64,000 nt of DNA from Salinisphaera sp. LB1 (GTDB lineage: Bacteria; Pseudomonadota; Gammaproteobacteria; Nevskiales; Salinisphaeraceae): the NCBI RefSeq assembly GCF_003177035.1, contig NZ_CP029488.1, positions 2,976,001-3,040,000 on the forward strand, given 5' to 3'. Shown in pieces: positions 51,678-61,059 of the stretch. The notes under the pieces are model-generated. The model was not told the DNA's origin, did not search any database, and saw only the letters and a list, made by a program, of their open reading frames with translations. How positions within the stretch are numbered: the stretch's first letter is position 1; every line of letters starts with the position of its first letter. A program made the position numbers and the translations under genes.

Positions 51678-52067
51678 ATGTCGCAGGCCGCCTCGGCGCG
51701 GCGCCAGGGTGGTTTTACCCTGTGGTCGGGTCTGTATGTGCTGATCACGCTCGGTCTCATCGTGTTCATCGCCATACGCAGCGTGCCGGTGTATCTCAAC
51801 AACCGCGAGATTCAGCACGCGTTGACCGAAGTGGCCCGCAAGCCGTCACTGCAGCATGCCGATGCGATCGCGATCCAGCGCGCCGTGGCGCGTCATTTCG
51901 AAGCGGGGTACGCGTCCGGCGTGTCGTCGCATGACGTGACCATCAGCCACGACGGCGCAACCCGGGTGCTGGGCCTGCATTACGAAGTGCGTCGGCCGCT
52001 GGCATTCAATATGGCGTTGGTCTACAGCTTCGACGACAAGGCCGTCATGCAGCCCGGCGGCGGCTGA
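51678..52067 (+). CDS. DUF4845 single-pass membrane protein
   Basis: A 129-residue protein with one N-terminal membrane segment (about 17-37; LYVLITLGLIVFIAIRSVPVY) and a soluble part ending in YEVRRPLAFNMALVYSFDDKAV. It is the usual neighbour between lepB and rnc and resembles a pseudopilin-like architecture (GGFTL before the helix). Function is unknown. ATG 51660 inside lepB is an alternative start. Confidence 0.8.
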   Translation: MSQAASARRQGGFTLWSGLYVLITLGLIVFIAIRSVPVYLNNREIQHALTEVARKPSLQHADAIAIQRAVARHFEAGYASGVSSHDVTISHDGATRVLGLHYEVRRPLAFNMALVYSFDDKAVMQPGGG

Positions 52068-52073
52068 TCCGGC

Positions 52074-52781
52074 ATGAGCGGGGGTGAATCGGTCAACCGC
52101 GCCCAGGCGCGCGACGAATTCGAACGCCGTATCGGCCACGATTTCAGCGCGCGCGCGCTGCTCGCCCAGGCCCTGACCCATCGCAGCGCCGGCCCCAATC
52201 ATAACGAACGGCTGGAATTCCTTGGCGACGGCGTTCTCAATTTCGTCATCGCAGCTGCCCTGTTCGAGCAAAATCCGGCGGCCCCGGAAGGCGACCTGTC
52301 GCGCCTGCGCGCGTCACTGGTACGCGAGCGCACGCTCGCCGAGATCTGCGACGAACTGGGTCTGGCCGAGCTGCTGGTGCTGGGCCCGGGCGAAAACCGG
52401 GCCGGCAGCCGTCGGCGCGCCTCGATCAAGGCCGATGCGGTGGAAGCCGTGCTCGGCGCGATCTACTGCGACGCCGGCTTCGAGCGAACGCGCGATGTCA
52501 TTCTGTCGTTGTACCGTCGGCGTCTGGCCGAACTGCCCACCGCCGACAGTCTCAAGGATGCCAAGACTCGCCTGCAGGAATGGCTGCAGGCCCGCGCCCG
52601 GTCCCGACCGGAATACGAAGTGGTCAGCGTCTCCGGCGCCGACCACGCCCAGCATTTCGTGGCGCGCTGTCGTCTGGCCGATAGCGGCGAGGCGGTCGAG
52701 GGCGAGGGCGGCGGCCGGCGCAAGGCCGAACAGAACGCCGCCCAGCGGATGCTGCAACGCCTGGAAGGCAAACAGACATGA
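52074..52781 (+). CDS. rnc: ribonuclease III
   Basis: A 235-residue double-strand-specific endonuclease for rRNA and mRNA processing. The signature NERLEFLGDGVLNF (about 42-55) and the second acidic site KADAVEAVLGAIY provide the metal ligands; a C-terminal dsRBD (about 160-230) follows. It overlaps era by four bases (ATGA), the conserved rnc-era-recO arrangement. Confidence 0.97.
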   Translation: MSGGESVNRAQARDEFERRIGHDFSARALLAQALTHRSAGPNHNERLEFLGDGVLNFVIAAALFEQNPAAPEGDLSRLRASLVRERTLAEICDELGLAELLVLGPGENRAGSRRRASIKADAVEAVLGAIYCDAGFERTRDVILSLYRRRLAELPTADSLKDAKTRLQEWLQARARSRPEYEVVSVSGADHAQHFVARCRLADSGEAVEGEGGGRRKAEQNAAQRMLQRLEGKQT

Positions 52782-53671
52782 GCGAATCCTCTTCCCTCAA
52801 GAGCGGCATGGTGGCGCTGGTCGGCCGGCCCAACGTGGGCAAGTCCACGCTGGTCAATGCGCTGGTCGGCGAGAAGGTCTCGATCGTCACGCCCAAGCCG
52901 CAGACCACGCGGCATCGCATCATCGGCGTGCTCACGCGCGATGATGTGCAGGTCGCGCTGGTCGACACGCCGGGCCTGCATACCGGCGCCAAGACCGCGC
53001 TCAACCGGGTGATGAACGAGACCGCCGTGGCCAGCCTCGCCGGAATCGATCTCGTCCTGTTCGTGGTCGAGGCCGGTCAATGGCGCAATGACGATGCCGC
53101 GGCGCTGGCCCGGCTCGAGCGCATCCAGGCACCGGTTGGCCTGGTCGTGAACAAGACCGATCGCGTGCCCGACAAGACCGAGCTGCTGCCGTTCATGGAG
53201 CAGATGATCGCGCGCCGTGAGTTCGAATTCGTGGTGCCGCTGTCGGCCCAGCGCGGCGACAATCTCGACGCGCTCATCGACGAATGCCGCGCCCGCATGC
53301 CGGAAGGGCCGTATCTGTTTCCCGAAGACGAATACACCGACCGCAACATGCGCTTTCTCGCCGCCGAGGCGGTGCGCGAGAAACTGATGATGCACCTCCA
53401 GCAGGAGCTGCCGTATTCGATCGCGATCGAAATCGAGCGCTTCGACAGCTCGGGTGAGCAGATCGAGATCCATGCCTGCATCTGGGTCGCGCGCGACAAC
53501 CACAAGGCGATGGTGATCGGTCGCGGCGGCGCCATGCTCAAGAAGATCGGCCGGGCCGCACGGCTCGATTTGGTGGATCGGCTCGGCCAGCGCGTGGATC
53601 TGCGGCTGTGGGTGAAGGTGCGCGACAACTGGATCGATTCCGAGACCAGCGTGCGCGATCTCGGCCACTGA
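52778..53671 (+). CDS. era: GTPase Era
   Basis: A 297-residue 30S assembly GTPase. G1 GRPNVGKSTLVNAL (about 15-28), G3 DTPGLHTG, G4 NKTDRV; the C-terminal KH domain (about 205-285) contains GRGGAMLKKIGRAAR. Coupled to rnc by a four-base overlap. Confidence 0.97.
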   Translation: MSESSSLKSGMVALVGRPNVGKSTLVNALVGEKVSIVTPKPQTTRHRIIGVLTRDDVQVALVDTPGLHTGAKTALNRVMNETAVASLAGIDLVLFVVEAGQWRNDDAAALARLERIQAPVGLVVNKTDRVPDKTELLPFMEQMIARREFEFVVPLSAQRGDNLDALIDECRARMPEGPYLFPEDEYTDRNMRFLAAEAVREKLMMHLQQELPYSIAIEIERFDSSGEQIEIHACIWVARDNHKAMVIGRGGAMLKKIGRAARLDLVDRLGQRVDLRLWVKVRDNWIDSETSVRDLGH

Positions 53672-53694
53672 TCGGGCGGGACCGAACGGAAGAC

Positions 53695-53792
53695 GTCCGC
53701 AGATGACCGCCGATAGACGCCGATGGCATAGCAAGGGAGAAACGATAAGGGCTTCTTCTTTTATCGGCGTGCATCTGTGTGCATCTGCGGAC
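53695..53792. repeat. inverted repeat of the GTCCGCAGATG family between era and recO
   Basis: Two 30-base arms, 53695-53724 and 53763-53792, are imperfect inverted repeats beginning GTCCGCAGATG and ending ACGCCGAT. Each arm holds internal GAT-ACGCC periodicity. Related arms occur near mfd at the other end of the window. It separates recO from the rnc-era unit. Confidence 0.75.
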
Positions 53793-53848
53793 AAAAACAT
53801 TCTTGCGTGTCGCCATCGCCGTGAAGCACGCGCCCCGCGTGGCGGACC

Positions 53849-54601
53849 ATGCGCGTCGACTTGACGCCCGCGCTGGTGCTGCACCGGCGGCCCTGGCGCG
53901 ACACCAGCCTGATCGTCGAGGCGTTCTCGCGCGAGCACGGGCGCGTCGGTGCGATTGCCAAGGGCGCGCGCCGGGCCAAATCGCGCTGGCGCGGTTTGCT
54001 CGAGCCGCTGTCCGCGGTGGCGCTGTCCTGGTCCGGCCGGGGCGAGTTGTATACGCTCACCGGGGTCGAATACATGCGCGCGCATGTACTGTCAGGCAAT
54101 GCGCTGATGGGCGGGCTGTACGCGGCCGAGCTGGTGATGCGCCTGACCGCGCGGGACGATCCGCATCCGCGTATTCACGACAGCTTGGCGGCGTTGCTCG
54201 ATGCCATGGGCGAGGGCGCACCGGCAATCGTGGGGCTGCGTTTTTTCGAGCGCGACCTGCTGGAAGAGCTGGGCTATGGCCTGAATCTGGTTGCAACCGA
54301 GGGCGGCGATCCGGTTGTGGCGGAGGCCGATTACGCCTGGCATCCGGAGCAGGGACTGCGCCGCGGCCCGGCGCGCGCCGCCGCGAACGAGATCGCCGTC
54401 GGCGGGCGCACATTGATCGGCCTGGTGCATGGCCGCTTGCCCGATCGCGAAGCGGTGCGCCAGGCGCGGGACCTGATGCAGGCGGCCATGGCCCCGCACA
54501 TCGGCGCCAAGCCGTTAAAATCCGTGCAGACTCTACAAGCGATGCAACAATTCGCCGCCGGCGGCCGCCGCGGCGAACCCGATTCGGGAGCCCCGTCATG
54601 A
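53849..54601 (+). CDS. recO: DNA repair protein RecO
   Basis: A 250-residue recombination mediator that with RecR loads RecA at SSB-coated gaps. The N-terminal OB fold ([37 protein letters not shown]) and the following helical domain are typical; the zinc Cys cluster of some RecO proteins is absent, as in other gammaproteobacteria. It overlaps pdxJ by four bases. Confidence 0.95.
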   Translation: MRVDLTPALVLHRRPWRDTSLIVEAFSREHGRVGAIAKGARRAKSRWRGLLEPLSAVALSWSGRGELYTLTGVEYMRAHVLSGNALMGGLYAAELVMRLTARDDPHPRIHDSLAALLDAMGEGAPAIVGLRFFERDLLEELGYGLNLVATEGGDPVVAEADYAWHPEQGLRRGPARAAANEIAVGGRTLIGLVHGRLPDREAVRQARDLMQAAMAPHIGAKPLKSVQTLQAMQQFAAGGRRGEPDSGAPS

Positions 54602-55362
54602 ACGCCAGCACCACCATTCAGCCATCGGACCTGCGCCTCGGCGTGAACGTCGACCATGTCGCCACGTTGCGCCAGGCGCGCGGCACGCGTTATCCGAGTG
54701 TGGCCGACGCGGCCCGGCAGGCCATGGCCGCAGGTGCGGACAGCATCACCATTCATCTGCGCGAGGATCGCCGCCACATTCAGGATGCCGACGTCGCATC
54801 CCTGTGTGCGGCGGGCGATGTGCCCGTGAACCTGGAAATGGCGCTCACCGACGAGATGGTCGAGATCGCGCTGCGGCACAAGCCGCGCGATTGCTGCCTG
54901 GTGCCGGAATCGCGCGAGGAGCTGACCACCGAGGGCGGGCTGGACGTCGCCGGCCAGGTCGAGCGCGTGCGCCAGGGGCTGGATGCGCTGAATGGCGCGG
55001 GCATCAACGCGGCGTTGTTCATCGATCCCGAGATCGAGCAGATCGACGCTGCCGCCCGGGCCGGTGCGCGCTTTATCGAGATTCATACCGGCGCCTATGC
55101 CGATGCGCCCGATGAAGGCGTGATCGGGCGCGAACACGAGCGCATCGTCAAGGCCGCCGAGTGGGCGGGCCGGCACGGTATCGAAGTCCATGCCGGACAC
55201 GGTCTGCACGTCGACAACGTCGGCCGGATCGCCGGGATTGCGCAAATCGTCGAGCTCAATATCGGCCATGCGCTGGTCGCGCGGGCAGTGTTCGTGGGGC
55301 TGGCCGAAGCGGTGCGCGAGATGCGTGCGGCGATGGAAACCGCGCGTCGCAACCTGCATTGA
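54598..55362 (+). CDS. pdxJ: pyridoxine 5'-phosphate synthase
   Basis: A 254-residue TIM-barrel enzyme that condenses 1-deoxyxylulose 5-phosphate with the PdxA product to make vitamin B6. [20 protein letters not shown] (about 13-32), [14 protein letters not shown] and [10 protein letters not shown] are signatures. ATG 54598 overlaps recO; a longer frame begins at 53779 but runs through recO in another frame. The next gene, cysM, encodes a PLP enzyme. Confidence 0.97.
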   Translation: MNASTTIQPSDLRLGVNVDHVATLRQARGTRYPSVADAARQAMAAGADSITIHLREDRRHIQDADVASLCAAGDVPVNLEMALTDEMVEIALRHKPRDCCLVPESREELTTEGGLDVAGQVERVRQGLDALNGAGINAALFIDPEIEQIDAAARAGARFIEIHTGAYADAPDEGVIGREHERIVKAAEWAGRHGIEVHAGHGLHVDNVGRIAGIAQIVELNIGHALVARAVFVGLAEAVREMRAAMETARRNLH

Positions 55363-55409
55363 CATCAAGTCCGGTTAAGCCAGGAACTCGCGACTGCTAG
55401 ACTCGTCTC

Positions 55410-56306
55410 ATGAAAAGTTATCCCACGCTCCAGAACTACGTCGGCAACAGCCCGCTCACGCGGCTCCAGCGTCTGCCCGGCGACACCTCCAACACGCTGC
55501 TGGCCAAGCTCGAGGGCAACAATCCCGCCGGCTCGGTCAAGGACCGGCCGGCGTTCTCGATGATCCGGCGCGCGGCCGAACGCGGCGAGATCAGGCCGGG
55601 CGACACGCTGATCGAGGCCACCAGCGGCAATACCGGCATCGCGCTTGCGATGGTGGCCGCGATGGAAGGCTACCGGATGCGCCTGCTCATGCCCGAGAAC
55701 ATGAGCGAGGAACGGCGCGCTTCCATGCGCGCCTATGGCGCCGAGATCGTGTCGGTCTCCGAGTCCGAGGGCATGGAAGGCGCCCGCGACATGGCGCAGC
55801 AGATGCACGACGACGGCGAAGGCCACCTGCTCAATCAGTTCGCCAACCCGGACAATCCGCGCGCGCACTACGAAACCACGGGCCCGGAGATCTGGCAGGC
55901 CACGAACGGGCAGATCACCCATTTCGTGGCCACCATGGGCACGACCGGGACCATCATGGGCTGCTCGCGTTATCTCAAGGAACAGAATCCGGACATCCAG
56001 ATCATCGGCGTGCAGCCGGCCGGTGAATCGAAGATTCCCGGCATCCGGCGCTGGCCACAGGCCTATCTGCCCGAGATCTTCGAGCCGGCGCGCGTGGATC
56101 GCATCATCGATGTGGAGCAAGCGGACGCCGAGGCGACCATGAAGCGCATGGCGCGTGAGGAAGGCATCTTCGCCGGGCCGTCATCCGGCGGCAGCGTGTT
56201 TGCCGCGCTGACGGTGTCCGCCGAGGTGGACAACGCCACCATCGCCATGATCATCTGCGATCGCGGCGACCGCTATCTGTCGACCGGCGTCTACGACAAA
56301 CCGTGA
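55410..56306 (+). CDS. cysM: cysteine synthase B (O-acetylserine sulfhydrylase)
   Basis: A 298-residue PLP enzyme. PLP lysine in NNPAGSVKDRP (about 36-46), the phosphate-binding TSGNTGIAL loop, GTTGTIMG, and GPSSGG near the end. The R-rich segment KIPGIRRWPQAYLP is characteristic of CysM rather than CysK. A GTGA overlap couples it to the next gene. Confidence 0.95.
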   Translation: MKSYPTLQNYVGNSPLTRLQRLPGDTSNTLLAKLEGNNPAGSVKDRPAFSMIRRAAERGEIRPGDTLIEATSGNTGIALAMVAAMEGYRMRLLMPENMSEERRASMRAYGAEIVSVSESEGMEGARDMAQQMHDDGEGHLLNQFANPDNPRAHYETTGPEIWQATNGQITHFVATMGTTGTIMGCSRYLKEQNPDIQIIGVQPAGESKIPGIRRWPQAYLPEIFEPARVDRIIDVEQADAEATMKRMAREEGIFAGPSSGGSVFAALTVSAEVDNATIAMIICDRGDRYLSTGVYDKP

Positions 56307-56938
56307 CGACCGCCACGGTCGTACTGGTCGCGCATACCGCGCTGGACGTGGATGCGGCACGCCGGCTGGCCGATTACGGCGCGCTGGACGATGCCGGCGT
56401 GGCGCGCGCGCTGGAACAGGTCCACATGCAGCGCTGGGGCCGGGCTGATCTGCCGGGGCATCTCTGTCGGATCGAGCGGCTGGCGGCGGTCGTCGATGAC
56501 GGTTACGCCCTGTCCCTGATCGGCCCGGCCGGCGCGCACGAGCGCGACCGGCTGGGCGCGCTGTTCGACGCCTGGCCATCGGGAGCGGTGGCCGTGGTGG
56601 ACTGGGACGGGGTCGCCCGGGCCCTGCTCGCGGCCCGGGCGCTGATCCACGACATGCCGTTGCCTGCCGGGTTTTCGGCAACCGCTGCCTGTGCGCTGGG
56701 CGAGCGCGTCGCACCGGCGCCGGCCGATCATCCAGCGCCATCGGCGCGGTTGGAGTTGGAATGCCTGCGCTTGATGGCGGGGCTCGGCGCCACGGATCAG
56801 CCAGCGCCGGCGGCCCGGGCGATTGCCCGCTATCGACTCTGGCTGCGTTGGCAGTATGTGACCGGCACGGTCGACGCCGGCGACCGGGCCGCACGCGAGG
56901 CACGGCTGGCCGAGCTCAGGATCGGGGACGGCGCATGA
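56303..56938 (+). CDS. degenerate PolB-type 3'-5' exonuclease-like protein
   Basis: A 211-residue protein with GTG start coupled to cysM. Its N-terminal two thirds align by eye with the predicted exonuclease family related to the PolB proofreading domain: VVLVAHTALDVDAARR sits where FDIETVPD... should be, LPGHLCRIERLAAVV where LPLHLQRIVAIS is normal, and VVDWDGVARALLAARALIHDM where SWNG-FDLPVL-RALIHG is normal. The catalytic DxE is V9-x-H11 and the second Asp region is altered, so it is probably inactive. The C-terminal helical part (about 145-211) keeps a YRLWLRWQY segment. Function unknown. Confidence 0.55.
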   Translation: MTTATVVLVAHTALDVDAARRLADYGALDDAGVARALEQVHMQRWGRADLPGHLCRIERLAAVVDDGYALSLIGPAGAHERDRLGALFDAWPSGAVAVVDWDGVARALLAARALIHDMPLPAGFSATAACALGERVAPAPADHPAPSARLELECLRLMAGLGATDQPAPAARAIARYRLWLRWQYVTGTVDAGDRAAREARLAELRIGDGA

Positions 56939-58260
56939 GCCGTCGGCGCAAGCGCAGGAAAGCGCCCGAGCACGGCGTGGTCGAGATCACCGATCTGGCC
57001 AGCAACGGCCGCGGCGTCGGGCATGTCGACGGCAAGGCGATCTTCGTGGCCGATACGCTGCCCGGGGAACGGGCGCTGTACAAACCGGTCAAGGTCAAGC
57101 GCGATTACGAACAGGCCGAGATGGCGACACTGTTCTCGGCGTCCAGCCAGCGCGCCACCCCGCGCTGCGCGCATTTCGGCGTCTGCGGTGGGTGCATCCT
57201 GCAGCATGCGACGCCGCAAGCGCAGGTGGCATTCAAGCAGCGCCAGCTCCTCGATGCCCTGGCGCGCGTGGGCGGCGTGGCGCCGGAACACGTGCTGGAA
57301 CCGTTGACCGGGGCCCGCTGGGGGTATCGTCGGCGCGCGCGTCTCGGCGTGAAACACGTGCCCAAGAAGGGCGGTACGCTGGTGGGCTTTCGCGAGCGCG
57401 GTGCCCCGTTCATCGCCCAGTTGTCACGCTGCGAGGTGCTGGTGCCGGAAGTCGGCGCGCGGCTGGCCGAACTCGGCCGGCTGATCGACGAGCTGTCGAT
57501 TCGAAGTGCCGTGCCGCAGATCGAGGTCGCGGCCGGCGACAATCACGTGGCGCTCGTCTTTCGTGTGCTGGAAGAGCCGACGCCGGCGGATCGACAACGT
57601 TTATCGGCCTACGCCGAGGCCACGGGCTTCGTCATTTACCTGCAGCCCGGTGACGAAAGCACGATCGCGCCGCTCGCCGGCGCGCCCGAACCGCTGTACT
57701 ACGATCTGCCGGCCTACGATGCGCGGCTGTATTTCGAGCCGAACGATTTCGTGCAGATTCACGGCGATATCAACCGCCGGATGATCGATGCCGCGATCGC
57801 GGAGCTGGACGTGCGGCCCGACGATACGGTGCTCGAACTGTTTTCGGGGCTGGGCAATTTCTCCGTACCCTTGTCGCGCAGCGCCGGCGCGGTGATCACG
57901 GTCGAAGGCGACGCCGGTCTGGTCGCGCGGGCGAGGGCCAATGCCGCGCGCAACGGCGCAACCAACGTCACGGCCCATGTCGACAATTTGTTCGAGCCGG
58001 CGAGGCAGCCGGCATGGCGGCCCGAGCGGGCCGACAAGGTACTGCTCGATCCGCCGCGCTCGGGCGCGGCCGAGGTGCTGGATCACGTGGCCGCGACCGG
58101 TGCATCCCGCGTCGTGTACTGCTCATGCCACCCGGCGACGCTGGCGCGCGACGCGGCGACCCTGGTCGAGCGTCATGGTTATCGTCTGCTCGCCGCCGGC
58201 GTGATGGACATGTTTCCGCATACCGCGCACATCGAATCGATGGCGGTATTCGTGCGATAG
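56935..58260 (+). CDS. rlmD: 23S rRNA (uracil-1939-C5) methyltransferase
   Basis: A 441-residue SAM enzyme. A TRAM domain (about 5-65), a 4Fe-4S site with C78, C84, C87 and C166 (CAHFGVCGGC and LSRCEVL), a methyltransferase domain with ELFSGLGNFSVPLSR, and catalytic Cys in VVYCSCHPATLARD (C396 or C398). ATG 56935 overlaps the previous gene. It modifies 23S rRNA in the large-subunit core. Confidence 0.95.
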   Translation: MSRRRKRRKAPEHGVVEITDLASNGRGVGHVDGKAIFVADTLPGERALYKPVKVKRDYEQAEMATLFSASSQRATPRCAHFGVCGGCILQHATPQAQVAFKQRQLLDALARVGGVAPEHVLEPLTGARWGYRRRARLGVKHVPKKGGTLVGFRERGAPFIAQLSRCEVLVPEVGARLAELGRLIDELSIRSAVPQIEVAAGDNHVALVFRVLEEPTPADRQRLSAYAEATGFVIYLQPGDESTIAPLAGAPEPLYYDLPAYDARLYFEPNDFVQIHGDINRRMIDAAIAELDVRPDDTVLELFSGLGNFSVPLSRSAGAVITVEGDAGLVARARANAARNGATNVTAHVDNLFEPARQPAWRPERADKVLLDPPRSGAAEVLDHVAATGASRVVYCSCHPATLARDAATLVERHGYRLLAAGVMDMFPHTAHIESMAVFVR

Positions 58261-58288
58261 AATTCCCGACAGAAACAATGGATCCTCC

Positions 58289-58768
58289 ATGGCAGTGGAA
58301 ATCGAACGCAAGTTTCTCGTCGTTGGCGATGCCTGGCGGGATGCCGCTCATGCGAGCCAGTTCTTCGCCCAGGGCTATCTGAACCAGACCGGCCGGGCGT
58401 CGGTGCGCGTGCGCATCGAGGGCGAGCAGGCGAACCTCAATCTCAAGGCGGCCCGCGTCGGTTCGTCGCGCGCCGAATATGAATATCCGATACCGCTGGC
58501 TGAAGCCCGCGAGATCCTGGATCAGCTGACCCTGACGCCGCCGGTGGAAAAGACTCGCCACTGGCTCGAGCATGCCGGGCATGTCTGGGAGATCGACGAA
58601 TTCGTGGGCGCCAATGCACCGCTTGTGGTTGCCGAAATCGAGCTTGACGCCCCCGACGAGGCGTTCGCGCGCCCCGACTGGCTCGGGGCCGAGATTACCG
58701 ACGACGTGCGGTACTACAACCATGCGCTGGCATTTGCACCGTACAGCCAGTGGGGTGACGGACAATGA
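58289..58768 (+). CDS. CYTH-domain triphosphate tunnel metalloenzyme
   Basis: A 159-residue single-domain protein. EIERKFLV (ExExK motif, residues 4-11) opens the CYTH fold, with basic substrate-binding patches (VRVRIEG, LNLKAARVG) and a second acidic set near the C terminus (VVAEIELDAPDE). Small bacterial members hydrolyse inorganic triphosphate. Its stop overlaps nagZ by four bases. Confidence 0.9.
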   Translation: MAVEIERKFLVVGDAWRDAAHASQFFAQGYLNQTGRASVRVRIEGEQANLNLKAARVGSSRAEYEYPIPLAEAREILDQLTLTPPVEKTRHWLEHAGHVWEIDEFVGANAPLVVAEIELDAPDEAFARPDWLGAEITDDVRYYNHALAFAPYSQWGDGQ

Positions 58769-59805
58769 GCCCACTGGCGCCGCCCGGCCCGCTGCTGGTC
58801 GATATCGAGTCCACGACGCTCACGGACGCCGATCGCGAATTGCTCGCTGATCCGGCCGTGGGCGGGGCGATCCTGTTCACGCGCAATTTCGCCGGCCGCG
58901 AACAGTTGGCCGATTTGACCGCGGACATGCGTGTCGTGCGTCCGAATCTGCTGATCGTGGCCGATTACGAAGGCGGTCGCGTGCAGCGTTTTCGTGACGG
59001 ATTTACCCCCATTCCGCCCATGCGCGCACTCGGCCGGGCTTATCAGCAAGATCCCGTCCGGGCGCGCGCCGCGGCCCGTGAACTGGCCTGGCTGGTGGCC
59101 ACCGAGCTGCAGGCCGTGGGGGTGGACATGCCGCTGTCCCCGGTGGCGGATCTCGACTACGGGGTGTCCGAGGTCATCGGCAGCCGCGCGTTCGGCGCGA
59201 CGCCGCAGAGCGTGAGCGATCTGGCGGGCGCGTTTGCCGCGTCCCTGGCCGATGCCGGCAGTGCGGCAACGGCCAAGCATTTCCCGGGCCACGGCTATGT
59301 GCCCGCCGATTCGCACCGCGAATTGCCGGTCGACCATCGCGCGCTTGCAGACCTGGAGCACGACTGGGCGCCCTTTGCGGCCCTGATTCATCAGGGGGTG
59401 GCCTCGGTGATGATGGCCCACGTACGCTTCCCCGCGGTGGATGATGCGCGTCCGGCCAGTCTTTCGGCGCGCTGGATCGAGGAGATCCTGCGCGGGCGGC
59501 TGGGGTTCGAGGGCTGCGTATTCTGCGACGATCTCAGTATGGGCGGTGCGGCGGCACTGGGTCATTTTGCCGATCGCACACGGCTGGCCCTGGCGGCCGG
59601 CTGCGATTATCTGCCCGTGTGCAACGATCGCGATGCGGCGCTGATCGCGCGCCGCGCTGTGGCCGATGGTGCACCCGATCGTGGCCGGGCACGGCGCGAA
59701 GCACTGGCAACCCGATTGGGCCGGTCCGCGTCGCGGTCGGCACCGGACCCGGTGCGCCTGGACGCCGCGCGCGAGACCGCAGCACAGCTGATGAGCGCCG
59801 CCTGA
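58765..59805 (+). CDS. nagZ: beta-N-acetylhexosaminidase NagZ (peptidoglycan recycling)
   Basis: A 346-residue cytosolic GH3 enzyme that removes GlcNAc from anhydro-muropeptides. GGAILFTRNFAGREQLADL, ADYEGGRVQRF, KHFPGHGYVPADSHRELP (catalytic His-Asp loop) and the nucleophile Asp in FCDDLSMGGA are present. Recycling intermediates made here influence beta-lactamase induction in many species. It overlaps the mscS-like gene by one base. Confidence 0.95.
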   Translation: MSPLAPPGPLLVDIESTTLTDADRELLADPAVGGAILFTRNFAGREQLADLTADMRVVRPNLLIVADYEGGRVQRFRDGFTPIPPMRALGRAYQQDPVRARAAARELAWLVATELQAVGVDMPLSPVADLDYGVSEVIGSRAFGATPQSVSDLAGAFAASLADAGSAATAKHFPGHGYVPADSHRELPVDHRALADLEHDWAPFAALIHQGVASVMMAHVRFPAVDDARPASLSARWIEEILRGRLGFEGCVFCDDLSMGGAAALGHFADRTRLALAAGCDYLPVCNDRDAALIARRAVADGAPDRGRARREALATRLGRSASRSAPDPVRLDAARETAAQLMSAA

Positions 59806-61046
59806 TGGATGTGGTCGGCACCTATCAGGCGTTCATGTCGCACTACCTGTCGTTGCGTAACGACTGGGGTACGGTGATCGATGTGGCCGGCATCCTGGTT
59901 CTCACCGGGCTGCTCGATCTGGTCACGCGCGGCCTGTTCGCCTGGCTGCACCGCAAGGTGCTCAAGACCCGCAACCTCTGGGACGACGCGCTCTATCGCA
60001 GCGTTAACGGTCCGCTTCAGGTTCTCATCTGGATCGGCGGCGTCTCCATCGCCATCGTGCTGGCCACCGCCTCGGACCAGGCCTGGCGCGCCTACCTGCC
60101 GAACGCCCGCGGCATTCTGATTACGCTGACCATGGTCTGGTTCTTCTTCCGGCTGGTCGGCACGATCGAGAAGAACGCGTTGGCGCGCGCCGCGCGGCGC
60201 AACAACAAGCTGGACGCCACCAGTGCCGACGCCATTGCCAAGCTCGCCCGCGCCGTGACCCTGATCATTGCCGGGCTGGTGCTGCTGGATCAGTTCGGCG
60301 TATCCCCCTCGGGCCTGCTGGCGTTCTCGGGTGTGGGCGGTATTGCGGTCGGTTTCGCGGCACGCGACATGCTGGCCAATATCTTCGGCGGCATGACCGT
60401 GTACATGAACCGGCCTTTCTCCGTCGGCGACTGGATCCGCTCGCCGGACCGCGACATCGAGGGCACGGTGGAATCCATCGGCTGGCGTGCGACCACGGTG
60501 CGTCGTTTCGACATGCGGCCGCTGTACGTGCCCAATGCCGTGTTCTCCAGCGTGGCGCTGGAGAATCCGTCGCGAATGAGCCATCGCCTGATCAACGAGA
60601 CGATCGGCCTGCGCTATCAGGACGCCGCCATCGTGCCGGATCTGGTCGAGGATATCCGCGCCATGCTGGCGGCGGACGAGAACATCGATTCGGACCAGGT
60701 CGTCCTCACCTATCTCGATTCGCTTTCCGACTCATCGCTCGATCTGCTGGTCTACTGCTATACCCACACCACCGACTGGGCCGAGTATCTGGCCGTCAAG
60801 CAAGGCGTGCTGCAGCGTGTCCAGGACCGTATCCGTGAACACGGCGGCGCGATCTCGTTCCCGACCCGGACGCTTCATGTGCCGGACGAACTGGTGGTCG
60901 CGCGTACGCGCAGGGCTGGCGGCGCGGATGACGATCAGCAGGAGATCGACGCCGAGAAGGTACAATCCGAGGAAAAAAAAGACGTCGCCCGCGAACGCGC
61001 CAGCGACCAGGGCAAGGTAGGGCCGGACGATGCCGGCGAACAATGA
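59805..61046 (+). CDS. MscS-family mechanosensitive channel
   Basis: A 413-residue protein with four to five predicted N-terminal membrane helices (about 20-185), the pore-lining helix and MscS domain (GVGGIAVGFAARDMLANIFGGMTVYMNRPFSVGDWI, about 182-216), the beta domain with VESIGWRATTVRRFD, and a highly charged C-terminal tail (about 370-413, DDDQQEIDAEKVQSEEKKDVARE) beyond the usual fold. It releases osmolytes on hypo-osmotic shock. ATG 59805 is chosen; the frame upstream lies in nagZ. Confidence 0.92.
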   Translation: MDVVGTYQAFMSHYLSLRNDWGTVIDVAGILVLTGLLDLVTRGLFAWLHRKVLKTRNLWDDALYRSVNGPLQVLIWIGGVSIAIVLATASDQAWRAYLPNARGILITLTMVWFFFRLVGTIEKNALARAARRNNKLDATSADAIAKLARAVTLIIAGLVLLDQFGVSPSGLLAFSGVGGIAVGFAARDMLANIFGGMTVYMNRPFSVGDWIRSPDRDIEGTVESIGWRATTVRRFDMRPLYVPNAVFSSVALENPSRMSHRLINETIGLRYQDAAIVPDLVEDIRAMLAADENIDSDQVVLTYLDSLSDSSLDLLVYCYTHTTDWAEYLAVKQGVLQRVQDRIREHGGAISFPTRTLHVPDELVVARTRRAGGADDDQQEIDAEKVQSEEKKDVARERASDQGKVGPDDAGEQ

Positions 61047-61059
61047 ACCAAGGATGACG

